Shown here: piece by piece, positions 20,047 to 29,389 of the stretch
Position numbering within the stretch: the first letter of the stretch is position 1
Layout: each line of letters starts with the position of its first letter
Assembly: GCA_024281095.1 (NCBI GenBank)
Contig: JAMXLJ010000063.1
Coordinates: 1 to 58,269, forward strand
Length of the DNA: 58,269 nt
Direction: 5' to 3'
From: Acidimicrobiia bacterium
Lineage (GTDB): Bacteria > Actinomycetota > Acidimicrobiia > IMCC26256 > JAMXLJ01
The notes under the pieces: generated by a model
Database searches by the model: none
What the model was told of the DNA's origin: nothing
The model's input: only the letters and a program-made list of their open reading frames with translations
Translations under genes and position numbers: made by a program

Positions 20047-20768
20047 TCTCGAACCTGGAGGCACCCCCCGCCATCCGCGACCGCCTCGCGGTCGCGCTCG
20101 ACGTCGACGATCTCGACGCTGCGGTCGCTCTCGCGCGCCGGCTCGCGCCGTGGTTCGGCATCGCCAAGGTCGGTCTCGAGCTCTTCAGCGTGGCGGGCCC
20201 CGACGCGTTCGCGCGCATGCACGATGTCGGGTTGCGCGTGTTCGCCGATCTGAAGTTGCACGACATCCCGACGACCGTGGGGCGCGCGGCGCGCGCCGTC
20301 GGTCGTCACGGCGTCGAGTATCTCAACTTGCATGCGGCAGGAGGTGTCGCGATGTTGCGCGCGGGCGCGGACGGCGTACGCGCCGGCGCCGCGGACCGCG
20401 GGCACGAAGCTCCGCTCGCGCTCGCGGTGACGGTGCTCACGAGCGATCCGGATGTCACCGCGTTCGACACACGTCTGGATGCGACCGTGGAGGCGACGTG
20501 TGACGGTGTGGTGTGCTCCGCGCACGAGATCGCCGCGGTGAAGCGTCGTGACCGCGCGCTTCGCACGATGGTTCCCGGCATCAGGCTCGCCGGCGGATCG
20601 CGCGACGACCAGGCCCGCGTCGCCACGGTCGCGGACGTCGCGGCGGCCGGCGGCGACTGGGCCGTGCTCGGGCGCGCCGTAACGCATGCGGAGCATCCGG
20701 AGCAAGCTGCCGCAGCCGTCGTCGCGTCGTTCGAGCAGGCCCTGGAAATGGCTGGCGACCAGGTGTGA
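20034..20768 (+). CDS. pyrF: orotidine 5'-phosphate decarboxylase
   Basis: It decarboxylates OMP to UMP, the last step. The 244-aa protein has the catalytic D-x-K-x-x-D in VFADLKLHDIPTT, VALDVDDLDAA near the start and the phosphate-binding VPGIR plus GDWAVLGRAVT. ATG 20034 has GGGAGGATG upstream, inside pyrD. This closes the pyr operon; pyrE is not in the window and must lie elsewhere. Confidence 0.95.
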   Translation: MADVISNLEAPPAIRDRLAVALDVDDLDAAVALARRLAPWFGIAKVGLELFSVAGPDAFARMHDVGLRVFADLKLHDIPTTVGRAARAVGRHGVEYLNLHAAGGVAMLRAGADGVRAGAADRGHEAPLALAVTVLTSDPDVTAFDTRLDATVEATCDGVVCSAHEIAAVKRRDRALRTMVPGIRLAGGSRDDQARVATVADVAAAGGDWAVLGRAVTHAEHPEQAAAAVVASFEQALEMAGDQV

Positions 20769-20788
20769 CGATCCTCCGGGCCAGTGGG

Positions 20789-20816
20789 TTGCCTGCCAAT
20801 CCGGCCTGCCTATACT
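20789..20816 (+). promoter_or_regulatory. promoter for mihF (TTGCCT-N16-TATACT)
   Basis: This is one of the best promoter matches in the window: -35 TTGCCT (20789-20794), 16-nt spacer and -10 TATACT (20811-20816), giving a leader of about 70 nt before mihF. GGGCCAG (20778-20784) and CTGGCCC (20815-20821) form 7-nt inverted arms around it, so the promoter also sits in a possible pyrF terminator loop or operator. Confidence 0.75.
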
Positions 20817-20894
20817 GGCCCTTCGTTCCCGTCCGGTTGTCCCGCCTCAGTCGTTCACGGACGCGCATCGTCACGACACGGAGGTTCCCGCCCC

Positions 20895-21209
20895 ATGCCC
20901 CTTCCCCCGTCGCTCACGCCCGAGCAGCGACAGGCTGCGCTCGACAAGGCCGCAGAGGCGCGGCGCGTGCGTGCGGAAGTGAAGAAGAAGCTCAAGGACA
21001 GAGCGCTGTCGCTCAAGGAGCTGTTCGACCTGAGCGACACTGACGACACCGTGGCCAAGCTGAAGGTCGTGAGCGTGCTCGAGTCGTTGCCCGGGGTGGG
21101 GAAGGTGCGTGCTCGGCGGATCATGCAGGATCTCGACATCAGTGAGAGCCGGCGGTTGCGTGGGCTCGGCGCGAACCAGCGCAACGCGCTCCTCGAGCAC
21201 TTCGGATAA
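20895..21209 (+). CDS. mihF: actinobacterial integration host factor mIHF
   Basis: The 104-aa nucleoid protein bends DNA. It has a long charged N-terminal helix (LTPEQRQAALDKAAEARRVRAEVKKKLK), a central helical part and the DNA-binding segment VLESLPGVGKVRARRIMQDLDISESRRLRGLG. ATG 20895 with GGAGG 10 nt or so upstream gives the standard length; the longer frame from 20784 would include the promoter. mihF-gmk-rpoZ-coaBC-metK is the usual order in actinobacteria. Confidence 0.93.
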   Translation: MPLPPSLTPEQRQAALDKAAEARRVRAEVKKKLKDRALSLKELFDLSDTDDTVAKLKVVSVLESLPGVGKVRARRIMQDLDISESRRLRGLGANQRNALLEHFG

Positions 21210-21229
21210 TCGTCGTGCCACGTGTGACG

Positions 21230-21235
21230 TAACGT
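21230..21235 (+). promoter_or_regulatory. putative -10 (TAACGT) for leaderless gmk
   Basis: TAACGT ends 6 nt before the gmk GTG, and no Shine-Dalgarno is present in the 32-nt gap after mihF. A clear -35 is missing. It would give gmk its own promoter in addition to read-through from mihF. Confidence 0.35.
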
Positions 21236-21241
21236 CCACGC

Positions 21242-21823
21242 GTGCGCGGTCTGCTGGTCGTCGTTGCCGGTCCGTCCGGGGCAGGAAAGGGGACGATCGT
21301 CCGGCGAGTGCTGGAGCGCGATCCGAGACTGCACTTCTCCGTCTCGATGACCACCCGGCCGCCTCGTGCGGGTGAGGTCGACGGGCGCGACTACCACTTC
21401 GTCGATCGCGCCGAGTTCCTCCGCGTGCGTGACGCGGGAGGGTTCCTCGAGTGGTTCGAGGTCTACGGAGACCTCAAGGGCACGCCGCGTGCCGCCGTCG
21501 AGCGGGAGCTGGCCTCGGGTCACGACGTGTTGCTCGAGGTCGACGTCCAGGGCGCCATGGCGATCAAGCGACAGTTCCCTGACGCGCTGCTGATCTTCGT
21601 GAAGCCGCCGTCGCGCGAAGAGCAGCGCCGGCGCTTCCTCGAGCGCCACCGAGGCGATCCCGACTTCGATCCGGCGGCGTTCGAGCGCCGCCTCGCCGCG
21701 GCCGACGAGGAAGAGCACCTGGCCGAGCAGTTCGACGCCGTGGTGGTGAACGACGACCTGGACCGGGCCGTCCGGGAGGTCGCTGCTATCATCACCGGTC
21801 GCCGCTCGCAGCGTTCGAGCTGA
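21242..21823 (+). CDS. gmk: guanylate kinase
   Basis: It phosphorylates GMP to GDP. The 193-aa protein has the P-loop GPSGAGKGT (residues 10-18), the GMP site STT-like SVSMTTRPPRAGEVDGRDYHFV, and ELASGHDVLLEVDVQGAMAIK. Length is normal. The start is GTG 21242, giving MRGLLVVVAGPSG. Confidence 0.96.
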   Translation: MRGLLVVVAGPSGAGKGTIVRRVLERDPRLHFSVSMTTRPPRAGEVDGRDYHFVDRAEFLRVRDAGGFLEWFEVYGDLKGTPRAAVERELASGHDVLLEVDVQGAMAIKRQFPDALLIFVKPPSREEQRRRFLERHRGDPDFDPAAFERRLAAADEEEHLAEQFDAVVVNDDLDRAVREVAAIITGRRSQRSS

Positions 21824-21890
21824 TCAACCGGCTGATCACGGCCTGTTCGTTTCCCCCCTGCGGCGACCTACCCGAGGAGCGGATCCCACG

Positions 21891-22166
21891 ATGGCCGACC
21901 GTCGCATCACCCTCATGGAGCCCCGCATGGAAGGGCTCCTCGACAAGGTGGACTCGAAGTTCACCCTCGTCACGTTGGCCGCGAAGCGGGCCCGCGAGAT
22001 CAACGACTACTACAACCAGCTCGGCGAGGGTCTCGGCAAGATCGTGCCGCCCCAGGTGACCTCGGTGTCGCGCAAGCCGCTGTCGATCGCGCTCGAGGAG
22101 ATCTCGGTGGACAAGATCGAGTACCGCCGGATCGACGAGGTCGAGGCTCCGGCCGAGGGCGAGTAG
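21891..22166 (+). CDS. rpoZ: RNA polymerase omega subunit
   Basis: The 91-aa omega subunit helps fold and assemble beta-prime. It shows MEGLLDKVDSKFTLVTLAAKRAREINDYYNQ and the later KPLSIALEEI, both typical of actinobacterial omega. The ribosome site is GAGGAGCGG upstream. The 67-nt gap after gmk has a short TGATCA-N6-TGATCA repeat and no gene. Confidence 0.94.
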   Translation: MADRRITLMEPRMEGLLDKVDSKFTLVTLAAKRAREINDYYNQLGEGLGKIVPPQVTSVSRKPLSIALEEISVDKIEYRRIDEVEAPAEGE

Positions 22167-22204
22167 GTCCGCGAGCCGGACGGCGCGGAAGCAGGCAACG
22201 CGAC

Positions 22205-23467
22205 ATGGGCGGCGACACGGCCGCACCGGACCGGCCGGAAGCTCTCGCCGGGTGCACTGTCGTGCTCGGCGTCACCGGCGGAATCTCCGCGTACAAGGCG
22301 GTGGAGGTGTGTCGGCAACTCGTCGACCTCGGCGCGCACGTGGTGCCGGTGCTCACCGAGGACGCGAGCCGTTTCGTCGGTGAGACGACGTTCTCGGCGC
22401 TCGCGTCCGAGCGTGTGCGCACGTCGCTGTTCGACGATGCCGATCCGATCCCGCACACGCGTCTCGGACGGTCGGCCGATCTCGTGCTCGTCGCGCCCGC
22501 GACCGCGAAGTTGCTCGGCAAGTACGCCGCGGGCATCTCCGACGACCTGTTGACCGCGACACTCCTCGCGACCGGCGCGCCGGTCGTGCTCGCCCCGGCG
22601 ATGCACACGGAGATGTGGGAGCACCCCGCGGTCGTCGAGAACGTCGCGACACTCCGCCGCCGTGGCGTGCACGTCGTCGAGCCCGACACGGGCCGCCTCG
22701 CGGGAGGCGACGTCGGTGCGGGGCGTCTCGCGGAGCCGTCGCGCATTGTCGCGGCGGTGCTGCACATGCTGCAGGTGCCGAGCGCGTCCACGCCGCCGGA
22801 TCTCGCGGGTGTGCGGGTCCTCGTGACCGCGGGCGGCACGCGTGAGCCGATCGACCCGGTTCGGTTCATCGGCAACCGGTCCTCGGGGAAGATGGGCCAC
22901 GCGATCGCACAGGTCGCCGCGGCGCGGGGCGCGTCCACCACGCTCGTCACCACGCAGGGGCCGGTGTCGATCCCGGGAGTCACGGCCGTCGACGTCGACA
23001 CCGCCGAGGAGATGGCTGCCGCGGTGCTCGCAAAGTACGACGACGTCGACGTCGTCGTGATGGCCGCGGCCGTGGCCGACTTCCGACCGAAGGTCGCCGC
23101 ACAGGAGAAGATCAAGAAGCGTGACGGCGTTCCGGAGATCCTGCTCGAGTCCACGCCCGACATCCTCGCCGCGCTCGGCGAGCGCAAACGGGCACAGGTA
23201 CTCGTCGGGTTCGCCGCCGAAACGGAACGAGTGAGGGAGCACGCGGCGGAGAAGCTCGCCGCGAAACGGGTGGACCTGATGGTCGCCAACGACGTCGGCG
23301 CCGCGGATTCGGGCTTCGAAGTCGACACCAACCGGGCCGTCCTGCTTGACTCCTCGGGCGCCTCGGAGGAGCTCCCTCTGCTCACGAAGGTCGAGTTGGC
23401 CGGGGTGATCTGGGATCATGTCGGCCGCATCCTGAGGACCCCGGTACTGAAGAGAGGATCGTCGTGA
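22205..23467 (+). CDS. coaBC: CoaBC: phosphopantothenoylcysteine synthetase / decarboxylase
   Basis: The 420-aa fusion makes 4'-phosphopantetheine for coenzyme A. The CoaC flavoprotein half (1 to about 190) has [12 protein letters not shown], the ASP-like [19 protein letters not shown] and the PAMHTEMW motif. The CoaB half has [27 protein letters not shown] and [10 protein letters not shown] small GTCCG-CGAGC-CGGAC hairpin lies between rpoZ and this gene (22167-22181). It overlaps metK by 4 bp. Confidence 0.95.
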   Translation: MGGDTAAPDRPEALAGCTVVLGVTGGISAYKAVEVCRQLVDLGAHVVPVLTEDASRFVGETTFSALASERVRTSLFDDADPIPHTRLGRSADLVLVAPATAKLLGKYAAGISDDLLTATLLATGAPVVLAPAMHTEMWEHPAVVENVATLRRRGVHVVEPDTGRLAGGDVGAGRLAEPSRIVAAVLHMLQVPSASTPPDLAGVRVLVTAGGTREPIDPVRFIGNRSSGKMGHAIAQVAAARGASTTLVTTQGPVSIPGVTAVDVDTAEEMAAAVLAKYDDVDVVVMAAAVADFRPKVAAQEKIKKRDGVPEILLESTPDILAALGERKRAQVLVGFAAETERVREHAAEKLAAKRVDLMVANDVGAADSGFEVDTNRAVLLDSSGASEELPLLTKVELAGVIWDHVGRILRTPVLKRGSS

Positions 23468-24660
23468 CCAAGTCGTTCACGTTCACGTCCGAATCGGTCA
23501 CCGAAGGCCATCCCGACAAGATGTGCGACCAGATCAGTGACGCGGTCCTCGACGCCATCTTCGAGGAGGACCCGACGAGTCGCGTCGCGTGCGAGTCGAT
23601 GGCCACCACCGGTCTGGTGGTCGTCGCCGGCGAGATCAGCACGAGCGCGTACATCGACATCCCGCGTGTCGTGCGCGACACCATCCGGGCCATTGGATAC
23701 GACCGCGAGTCGTACGGCTTCGACGGCAACACCTGCGGCGTCATCACGTCGATCGACGAGCAGTCGCCCGACATCGCGATCGGTGTCGACAAGGCGATGG
23801 AACAGCGCGCCGGCACCGGCGACCACTACGACGAGATCGGCGCGGGCGACCAGGGAATGATGTTCGGCTACGCCTGCGCCGAGACCGAGGATCTCATGCC
23901 GATGCCGATCTGGCTCGCGCACCGGCTCGCGCACCGGCTGTCCGAGGTTCGCAAGGCGGGTGTGTTGCCGTACCTGCGACCCGACGGCAAGACGCAGGTC
24001 ACGATCGCGTACGAGAACGGTGAGCCGAAGCGACTCCAGACCGTGCTGATCTCGACCCAGCACCAGCCGGGCATCGACATCGACAGCCTGATGAAGCCCG
24101 ATCTCGTGGAGCACGTCATCCGTCCGTTGTTGCCGGAACAGTTCGCCGGCGACGACTTCGAAGTGCTGTGCAACCCCACCGGCAACTTCGAGCTCGGTGG
24201 CCCGCACGCCGACTGCGGGCTCACGGGTCGCAAGATCATCGTCGACACGTACGGCGGGATGGCCCGCCATGGTGGCGGTGCCTTCTCCGGTAAGGACCCG
24301 ACGAAGGTCGACCGCTCCGCCGCGTACGCCGTGCGTCATGCGGCGAAGAACATCGTCGCCGCCGGCATTGCCAAGCGGTGCGAGGTCCAGGTCGCGTACG
24401 CGATCGGCGTCGCCCGGCCGGTGTCGATCATGGTCGACACGTTCGGCACGAGCGAGATCGACGAAGCGAAGCTCCCCGAGCTGATCCAGGAGCACTTCGA
24501 CCTGCGGCCCGCGGCGATCATCGAACGTCTCGACCTGCGCCGCCCGATCTTCCGCAAGACCGCCGCGTACGGTCACTTCGGACGACCCGACCGCGACTTC
24601 ACGTGGGAGCGCACGACCCAGGCCGAGATCCTGCGGAAGGCGGCGGAGTCACTCGCCTGA
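23464..24660 (+). CDS. metK: S-adenosylmethionine synthetase
   Basis: It makes SAM from methionine and ATP. The 398-aa protein has [24 protein letters not shown], the [12 protein letters not shown] motif and the P-loop-like [23 protein letters not shown] 23464 overlaps the coaBC stop. I looked for a SAM riboswitch upstream and found no room for one, so control is at the operon level. Confidence 0.97.
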   Translation: MTKSFTFTSESVTEGHPDKMCDQISDAVLDAIFEEDPTSRVACESMATTGLVVVAGEISTSAYIDIPRVVRDTIRAIGYDRESYGFDGNTCGVITSIDEQSPDIAIGVDKAMEQRAGTGDHYDEIGAGDQGMMFGYACAETEDLMPMPIWLAHRLAHRLSEVRKAGVLPYLRPDGKTQVTIAYENGEPKRLQTVLISTQHQPGIDIDSLMKPDLVEHVIRPLLPEQFAGDDFEVLCNPTGNFELGGPHADCGLTGRKIIVDTYGGMARHGGGAFSGKDPTKVDRSAAYAVRHAAKNIVAAGIAKRCEVQVAYAIGVARPVSIMVDTFGTSEIDEAKLPELIQEHFDLRPAAIIERLDLRRPIFRKTAAYGHFGRPDRDFTWERTTQAEILRKAAESLA

Positions 24661-24752
24661 CGTCGCGATCAGGAGACGAAGCGAAGGCCGGGGCGCACGC
24701 CCGAGAGCCCGGCGCGGCGTCGACCAGTGGCGGTGGCGCACGCGTCTGTCGC

Positions 24753-26540
24753 GTGCGCGCGGATGTGCGCGCGGTGGAGCGTGAGTTCGACTATCTCGTC
24801 CCCGAAGAGCTCTCGGCCGCGGTGGAGGTCGGCACGATCGTCCGCGTGCTGCTGCACGGCCGTCGGGTTCGGGGCTGGGTCGTCGCCGACGGCGTCGAGC
24901 CGGAGGCGGGGATCGACCAACTGCGCCCGCTCCTCGCGGCGGTGTCGGCGGGCCCGCCGGTCGACGTCGTCGACGTGTGCCGGTTCGCCGCGTGGCGGTG
25001 GGCGGGGCCGTTCAGCGCCATGTTGCGAGCCGCGTCGCCACCCAACGTCGTGCGGCCCGCGCCGGTGCCGGCGCCCGACAGCGCCGTCTACCCGTCGCCC
25101 CGGTCGTCGCCTCCGCTGTCGGTCGACGTCTCCGACCGGCCGGTGGCCGTGGTGGAGTGGCCCCCCGGCACGGACCGGCGAGATCTCGTCGGCGCGCTCC
25201 TCGCGCGGAGCGGTTCCACGATCGTCGTCGTCCCCGAAGGCGTGCGGCTGGGTTCGCTCGTCGCCCACCTCGAGCGGGCCGGCCGTCGTGTGGTGATCAT
25301 GCGCGGCGACCAGCCGGACGCGGTGCGCACCGAGGCATGGAACGTGGCGAGGGCCGGCGCGTGCGTGGTGGTGGGCGGACGCATCGCGGTGCTGGCACCG
25401 GTGCCCGACCTCGCTGCGATCGTCGTGCTCGACGAGGGCGACGAGGCACTCAAGGACGAGCGCGCGCCGGCGTGGCATGCACGCGACCTCGCGCTCGAAC
25501 GCGCGCGGCGCGCCGGCGCCCGTGTGATTTTGGTGAGCCCGACGCCGAGTGTCGATGCGCTCGCCGTCGCCGGCGAGGTGGCCCGCCCCGACCGGGGGAT
25601 CGAACGACGAGGCTGGCCACCGTTGCAGGTCGTCGACCGGCGCGACGAACGGCCCGATCTGGGCCTGCTGACGGAGCCGCTCGCGCGCCGGCTGCACGAG
25701 GTGTTGGGTCGCGGGCAGCGTGCGGTGTGCATGGTGAACCGCAAGGGCCGGGCTCGCCTGCTCGCGTGCCTGTCGTGCGGCGAGCTCGTGCGTTGCGAAG
25801 CGTGCGGAGCCGCGGCCGTGGAACGCGACGACGCGCTGGTGTGCCCGCGGTGTGACACGGCGCGGGCGCGGGTGTGCCTGCGGTGCGGCGACACCCGGCT
25901 GCGCGTGGTGCGCGCCGGCGTCAGCCGGCTGCGCGACGACCTGGCCGCGCTGCTGCCACGAGCCACGGTCGTGGAGGTCGACGCGTCGAGCGGCGAGGTG
26001 CCGGTGGACGCGGAGGTCCTCGTCGGCACGGAGGCGGTGCTGCACCGCGTGCGACGGGCGTCCGCACGGCCGGTCGGCCTCGTCGCGTACCTGGAGTTCG
26101 ATCAGGAGCTGCTCGCGTTGCGGTACCGGGCCGCGGAGCAGGCACTGTGGCTGCTCGTGCGGGGGGCACGGGCCATCGGCCCGGGCGGCTGGCTGCTGGT
26201 CCAGACCCGTATACCGGAGCACGAGGTCCTGCGCGCCGTGCTCGCGCGCGATCCGCAGATCGCGGCGGCCGTCGAGCTCGAGCGCCGTCGCGCGTCGCGC
26301 TTTCCGCCGTTCGGCGGTCTCGCCGAGATCACCGGTGCCACCGACGCGGTCGCCGCGGCGGCTTCCGCGCTCGCCGAGCTCGGTGTGACCGCGCTCGGCC
26401 CGTCACCCTGGCGTACCGGGGCCCGTGCGCTCGCGGTGGCGCGCACGCCGGAGCAGCTCGCGGACGCGCTCGCGGCCGCAGCGCCGCAGGCCCGTCGCCT
26501 CGGTCGCCTTCGCGTCGAAGTGGACCCGCTGCGCGTGTGA
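24753..26540 (+). CDS. priA: degenerate PriA-like protein (helicase motifs lost)
   Basis: The fold matches PriA (N-terminal DNA-binding FDYLVPEEL; two Cys clusters CLSCGELVRCEAC and CPRC/CLRC), but the ATPase looks dead. No GxGKT P-loop is visible where WPPGTDRRDLVGALL stands. Motif II reads DEGD, motif III LVSPTPS, and the usual Q-x-x-G-R-A-G-R stretch is replaced by LLVRGARAIG. This agrees with actinobacterial PriA in general. GTG 24753 gives 595 aa but no clear ribosome site; the frame is open upstream into metK, with GTG 24603 as another option. Confidence 0.82.
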   Translation: MRADVRAVEREFDYLVPEELSAAVEVGTIVRVLLHGRRVRGWVVADGVEPEAGIDQLRPLLAAVSAGPPVDVVDVCRFAAWRWAGPFSAMLRAASPPNVVRPAPVPAPDSAVYPSPRSSPPLSVDVSDRPVAVVEWPPGTDRRDLVGALLARSGSTIVVVPEGVRLGSLVAHLERAGRRVVIMRGDQPDAVRTEAWNVARAGACVVVGGRIAVLAPVPDLAAIVVLDEGDEALKDERAPAWHARDLALERARRAGARVILVSPTPSVDALAVAGEVARPDRGIERRGWPPLQVVDRRDERPDLGLLTEPLARRLHEVLGRGQRAVCMVNRKGRARLLACLSCGELVRCEACGAAAVERDDALVCPRCDTARARVCLRCGDTRLRVVRAGVSRLRDDLAALLPRATVVEVDASSGEVPVDAEVLVGTEAVLHRVRRASARPVGLVAYLEFDQELLALRYRAAEQALWLLVRGARAIGPGGWLLVQTRIPEHEVLRAVLARDPQIAAAVELERRRASRFPPFGGLAEITGATDAVAAAASALAELGVTALGPSPWRTGARALAVARTPEQLADALAAAAPQARRLGRLRVEVDPLRV

Positions 26541-26551
26541 CCCGCTGCAGG

Positions 26552-26590
26552 TGGCGTCCTCGGCACCGCGGCGGTCCCGAAACGACGCCA
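26552..26590 (+). repeat. possible degenerate interrupted palindrome, copy E
   Basis: TGGCGTC (26552-26558) and GACGCCA (26584-26590) form 7-nt arms around a 25-nt core, 11 nt after the priA stop. The inner arm GGCGTC and a GCGGTGC-like core piece on the minus strand resemble copy C. Outer arm positions do not pair, so this could be chance in GC-rich DNA. Confidence 0.3.
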
Positions 26591-26614
26591 GAGTTCGTGG
26601 CGCGCACCCGCTGG

Positions 26615-26620
26615 TACCCT
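26615..26620 (+). promoter_or_regulatory. putative -10 (TACCCT) for leaderless def
   Basis: TACCCT is preceded by TGG (a TGn-like extension) and ends 7 nt before the def ATG. No Shine-Dalgarno is seen. The -35 region (around 26593-26598) is weak. Confidence 0.45.
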
Positions 26621-26627
26621 GGAACGG

Positions 26628-27155
26628 ATGCCCGGCTACACCATCCGTCTCTTCGGCGACCCCGTGCTCAAGCAGCGCGCCCGCGAGGTCGAGGAGCTCG
26701 ACGAAGGCCTCGTACGTCTGGTCGACGCCATGTACACGACGATGTACGACGCGTCCGGCGTGGGCCTCGCCGCGCCGCAGGTGGGCGTGCAGCGACGGAT
26801 CTTCACCTACGACGTCGGCGAAGGCCCCGAGGTGCTCGTCAACCCCGAGATCGTCGAGACGGCCGGCGAGTGGACATTCGAGGAAGGGTGCCTGTCGATC
26901 CCCGGCCTGTCGTTCGAGATCGTCCGCCCGAACGCGGTCACGTTGCGCGGTCTCGATCTCGACGGCAACGAGCGCACGATCGAAGCCGACGAGTACCTGG
27001 CTCGGGTCTTCCAGCACGAGCTCGACCATCTCGACGGCATCCTCATGCTCGACCGGCTCGAGCCCGACGTGCGCAAGCAGGCGCTGCGGGCGATGCGTGA
27101 GCGTGACCTGCTCACGGTGCCGGCCGCACCCCGCAACGGCAAGCCGCGTCTCTGA
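26628..27155 (+). CDS. def: peptide deformylase
   Basis: It removes the formyl group from new proteins. The 175-aa protein has all three motifs: GVGLAAPQVG, EGCLSIP (metal Cys) and HELDHLDG (metal His, residues 130-134). It is followed after 13 nt by fmt, so formylation and deformylation are made together. Length is typical. Confidence 0.96.
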   Translation: MPGYTIRLFGDPVLKQRAREVEELDEGLVRLVDAMYTTMYDASGVGLAAPQVGVQRRIFTYDVGEGPEVLVNPEIVETAGEWTFEEGCLSIPGLSFEIVRPNAVTLRGLDLDGNERTIEADEYLARVFQHELDHLDGILMLDRLEPDVRKQALRAMRERDLLTVPAAPRNGKPRL

Positions 27156-27168
27156 CGGGCGCGGTCCC

Positions 27169-28074
27169 GTGCGGATCGTCTTCTTCGGTACCCCCGACGA
27201 CGCAGCATCGATGTTGCGCGCGCTGCACGCCGCCGGTCACGACATCGCGCTCGTCGTCACCCAACCGGACCGGCGTCGCAGCCGCCGGGGCGCGTCCGAA
27301 CCCAGCCCCGTGAAGCGGGCCGCAACCGAGCTCGGTCTCCCGGTGCGCACGCCGCAGAAGGCGGGCGAGGTTTCCGGTGAGATCGCGGCGAGCGGGGCGA
27401 CGCTCGGCGTCGTCGTCGCGTTCGGGCAGCTGCTCCCGGCGCGCGTGTTCGAAGCGGTGCCCCACGGTCTCGTGAACGTGCACTTCTCGCTCCTTCCCCG
27501 GTGGCGCGGCGCGGCGCCGGTCGAGCGCGCGGTGTTGGCAGGGGACGAGGAGACCGGTGTATGTCTCATGCGAATCGAGGCCGGCCTCGACACCGGCCCG
27601 GTGTTCGCGTGCCGCAGCACGGCGATCCGGCCCGAGGAGACCGCGGGTGAGCTGCGCGCCCGCCTCGTCGATCTCGGCACCGACCTGCTGCTCCACGAGT
27701 TGTCCGGCATCCCCGAACGCGAGCCCACGCCGCAGTCGGGCGAGCCGACCTACGCGGAGAAGCTCCATGTCGACGAGTTCCATCTCGATCCTGCGCGCAC
27801 GGCGGCGGAGCTTCACCGCGTCGTGCGGGGCGGCAACCCGCGTCCCGGAGCATGGCTGACGGTGGACGGCGAACGCGTGAAGGTGCTGCGCGCGCACGTC
27901 GACGAGGATGACGCCGCCGTCGCCGGCACACGCGACGCGATCGACGCGCACGCGCGCCTCGGCACGGCCAGCGGTGTGCTCGTCCTCGACGAGGTGCAGC
28001 CCGAGGGTCGCCGGCCGATGAGCGCACGGGCCTGGCTCAGCGGTCGTCGCGGCGCCGCGCTGCACGTGGAGTGA
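27169..28074 (+). CDS. fmt: methionyl-tRNA formyltransferase
   Basis: It formylates Met-tRNA(fMet). The 301-aa protein starts MRIVFFGTPDDAA, has the folate-site stretch VNVHFSLLPRWRGAAPVERAVLAGDEETGV with the catalytic Asn/His, and TYAEKL in the linker to the C-terminal tRNA-binding domain. GTG 27169 is the only start that keeps the N-terminal Rossmann strand. It overlaps rsmB by 4 bp. Confidence 0.95.
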   Translation: MRIVFFGTPDDAASMLRALHAAGHDIALVVTQPDRRRSRRGASEPSPVKRAATELGLPVRTPQKAGEVSGEIAASGATLGVVVAFGQLLPARVFEAVPHGLVNVHFSLLPRWRGAAPVERAVLAGDEETGVCLMRIEAGLDTGPVFACRSTAIRPEETAGELRARLVDLGTDLLLHELSGIPEREPTPQSGEPTYAEKLHVDEFHLDPARTAAELHRVVRGGNPRPGAWLTVDGERVKVLRAHVDEDDAAVAGTRDAIDAHARLGTASGVLVLDEVQPEGRRPMSARAWLSGRRGAALHVE

Positions 28075-29387
28075 CGTCCGGCACGCGGACGCTGGCAGTC
28101 GACGCGCTCGTGCGGGTCGAACAGGGCGCGTTCTCCAACATCGTGCTCCCGGCGATGTTGCGCGGGTCCGAGCTCTCGGCCCGCGACCGAGCCTTCGCCA
28201 CCGGCCTCGTCTACAGCGCGATCAGGCGGCGTATGGCGCTCGACCATCTCCTCGAGATGGTGACCGACCGCCCGCTCGCGGAACTCGACCCGCCGGTGCG
28301 CGCCGCGGTGCGCCTCGGCACCGCGCAGCTCCTCGACGGTGTGCCTGCGCACGCCGCCGTCTCGGAGACCGTCGACGCCGTCGCCCGCCGCGCGCCGCGC
28401 GCACGCGGCTTCGTCAACGCGGTGCTGCGCAAGGTCGCCGCGCTGGGACCGCCGTGGCCGTGGCCCGAGGGCGACTCGGTCGACGCCGTCGCGGTGCGCA
28501 CCTCGCACCCCGAGTGGATCGTGCGACGGCTGTCGGACGACCTCGGTGCCGCCGCCGCGGCCGGCGTGCTCGAATCGGACAACGTCCCGCCCGCAGTGAC
28601 GCTGCGTCCCAACCCGCGCCGCACGACGCCGGACGACCTCGCCGCCGAGCTTGCCGCGGCCGGCGTGGACGTGTCACGCGGCGCGCTCGTGCCCGACGCG
28701 TTGGTGACCACCGGCACCGGCGATCCGGCTGCACTCCCGGCGGTCGTCGAGGGACGCGCGACGCCGCAGGACCAGGCGAGTCAGGCAGTCGTGGCGCAGC
28801 TGCGCCCGCAGCCCGGCGAGATCGTGCTCGACGTCGCCGCGGGCCCGGGTGGCAAGGCAACCGGCGTGGGGGAGCTCGTCGGCGACGACGGTCTCGTCCT
28901 TGCCACCGACGTCCATCCCGCGCGGGCCAGGTTGGTCCGCGACACCGCCAACCGGCTCGGGTTGGGTTCCGTGCACGCGGTCGCGGCCGACGCTCGGTTG
29001 CTGCCCGTCGGCGCCGCGGCGCGATTCGACCGCGTCCTCGTCGACGCGCCCTGCAGCGGGTTGGGCGTACTGCGCCGGCGGCCCGAAGCACGGTTCCGTG
29101 TGCAGCCGTCGGACGTGGACGACCTCGCGGCGCTCCAGCGCGAGCTCCTCACGGCCGCGGTGCCGCTCGTGCGTCCCGGCGGGCGCCTCGTGTACTCGGT
29201 GTGCACCCTCACACGAGCCGAGTCGGTCGCGATCGACGAGTGGATGGCGAGGACGTTCCCGCATCTCGTCGCGGAACCGCCGCCGGGCGATCCGTGGCGG
29301 CCATGGGGGAGGGGCGCGCTCCTGTTGCCCCAGGCGGCCGGCACCGACGGGATGTTCGTGTTGAGCGTGCGCTCGGTAGGGTCGTGA
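28071..29387 (+). CDS. rsmB: 16S rRNA m5C967 methyltransferase RsmB (Sun/Fmu)
   Basis: The 438-aa protein has an N-terminal NusB-like RNA-binding domain (about 1-140; GFVNAVLRKVAAL) and a SAM-dependent RNA m5C methyltransferase domain. SAM loop: VLDVAAGPGGKATGV. The two active Cys are in VDAPCSGLGVLRRRPE and VYSVCTLTRAES. GTG 28071 overlaps the fmt stop. The fmt-rsmB-rpe order is common in actinobacteria. Confidence 0.93.
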   Translation: MTSGTRTLAVDALVRVEQGAFSNIVLPAMLRGSELSARDRAFATGLVYSAIRRRMALDHLLEMVTDRPLAELDPPVRAAVRLGTAQLLDGVPAHAAVSETVDAVARRAPRARGFVNAVLRKVAALGPPWPWPEGDSVDAVAVRTSHPEWIVRRLSDDLGAAAAAGVLESDNVPPAVTLRPNPRRTTPDDLAAELAAAGVDVSRGALVPDALVTTGTGDPAALPAVVEGRATPQDQASQAVVAQLRPQPGEIVLDVAAGPGGKATGVGELVGDDGLVLATDVHPARARLVRDTANRLGLGSVHAVAADARLLPVGAAARFDRVLVDAPCSGLGVLRRRPEARFRVQPSDVDDLAALQRELLTAAVPLVRPGGRLVYSVCTLTRAESVAIDEWMARTFPHLVAEPPPGDPWRPWGRGALLLPQAAGTDGMFVLSVRSVGS

Positions 29388-29389
29388 CC

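Noticed and set aside
24603-24752. Earlier GTG 24603 as PriA start
   Set aside because: It would overlap metK by 58 nt and adds residues unlike PriA, although the region just before 24753 (ARVCRV) does look PriA-like, so the true start stays open.
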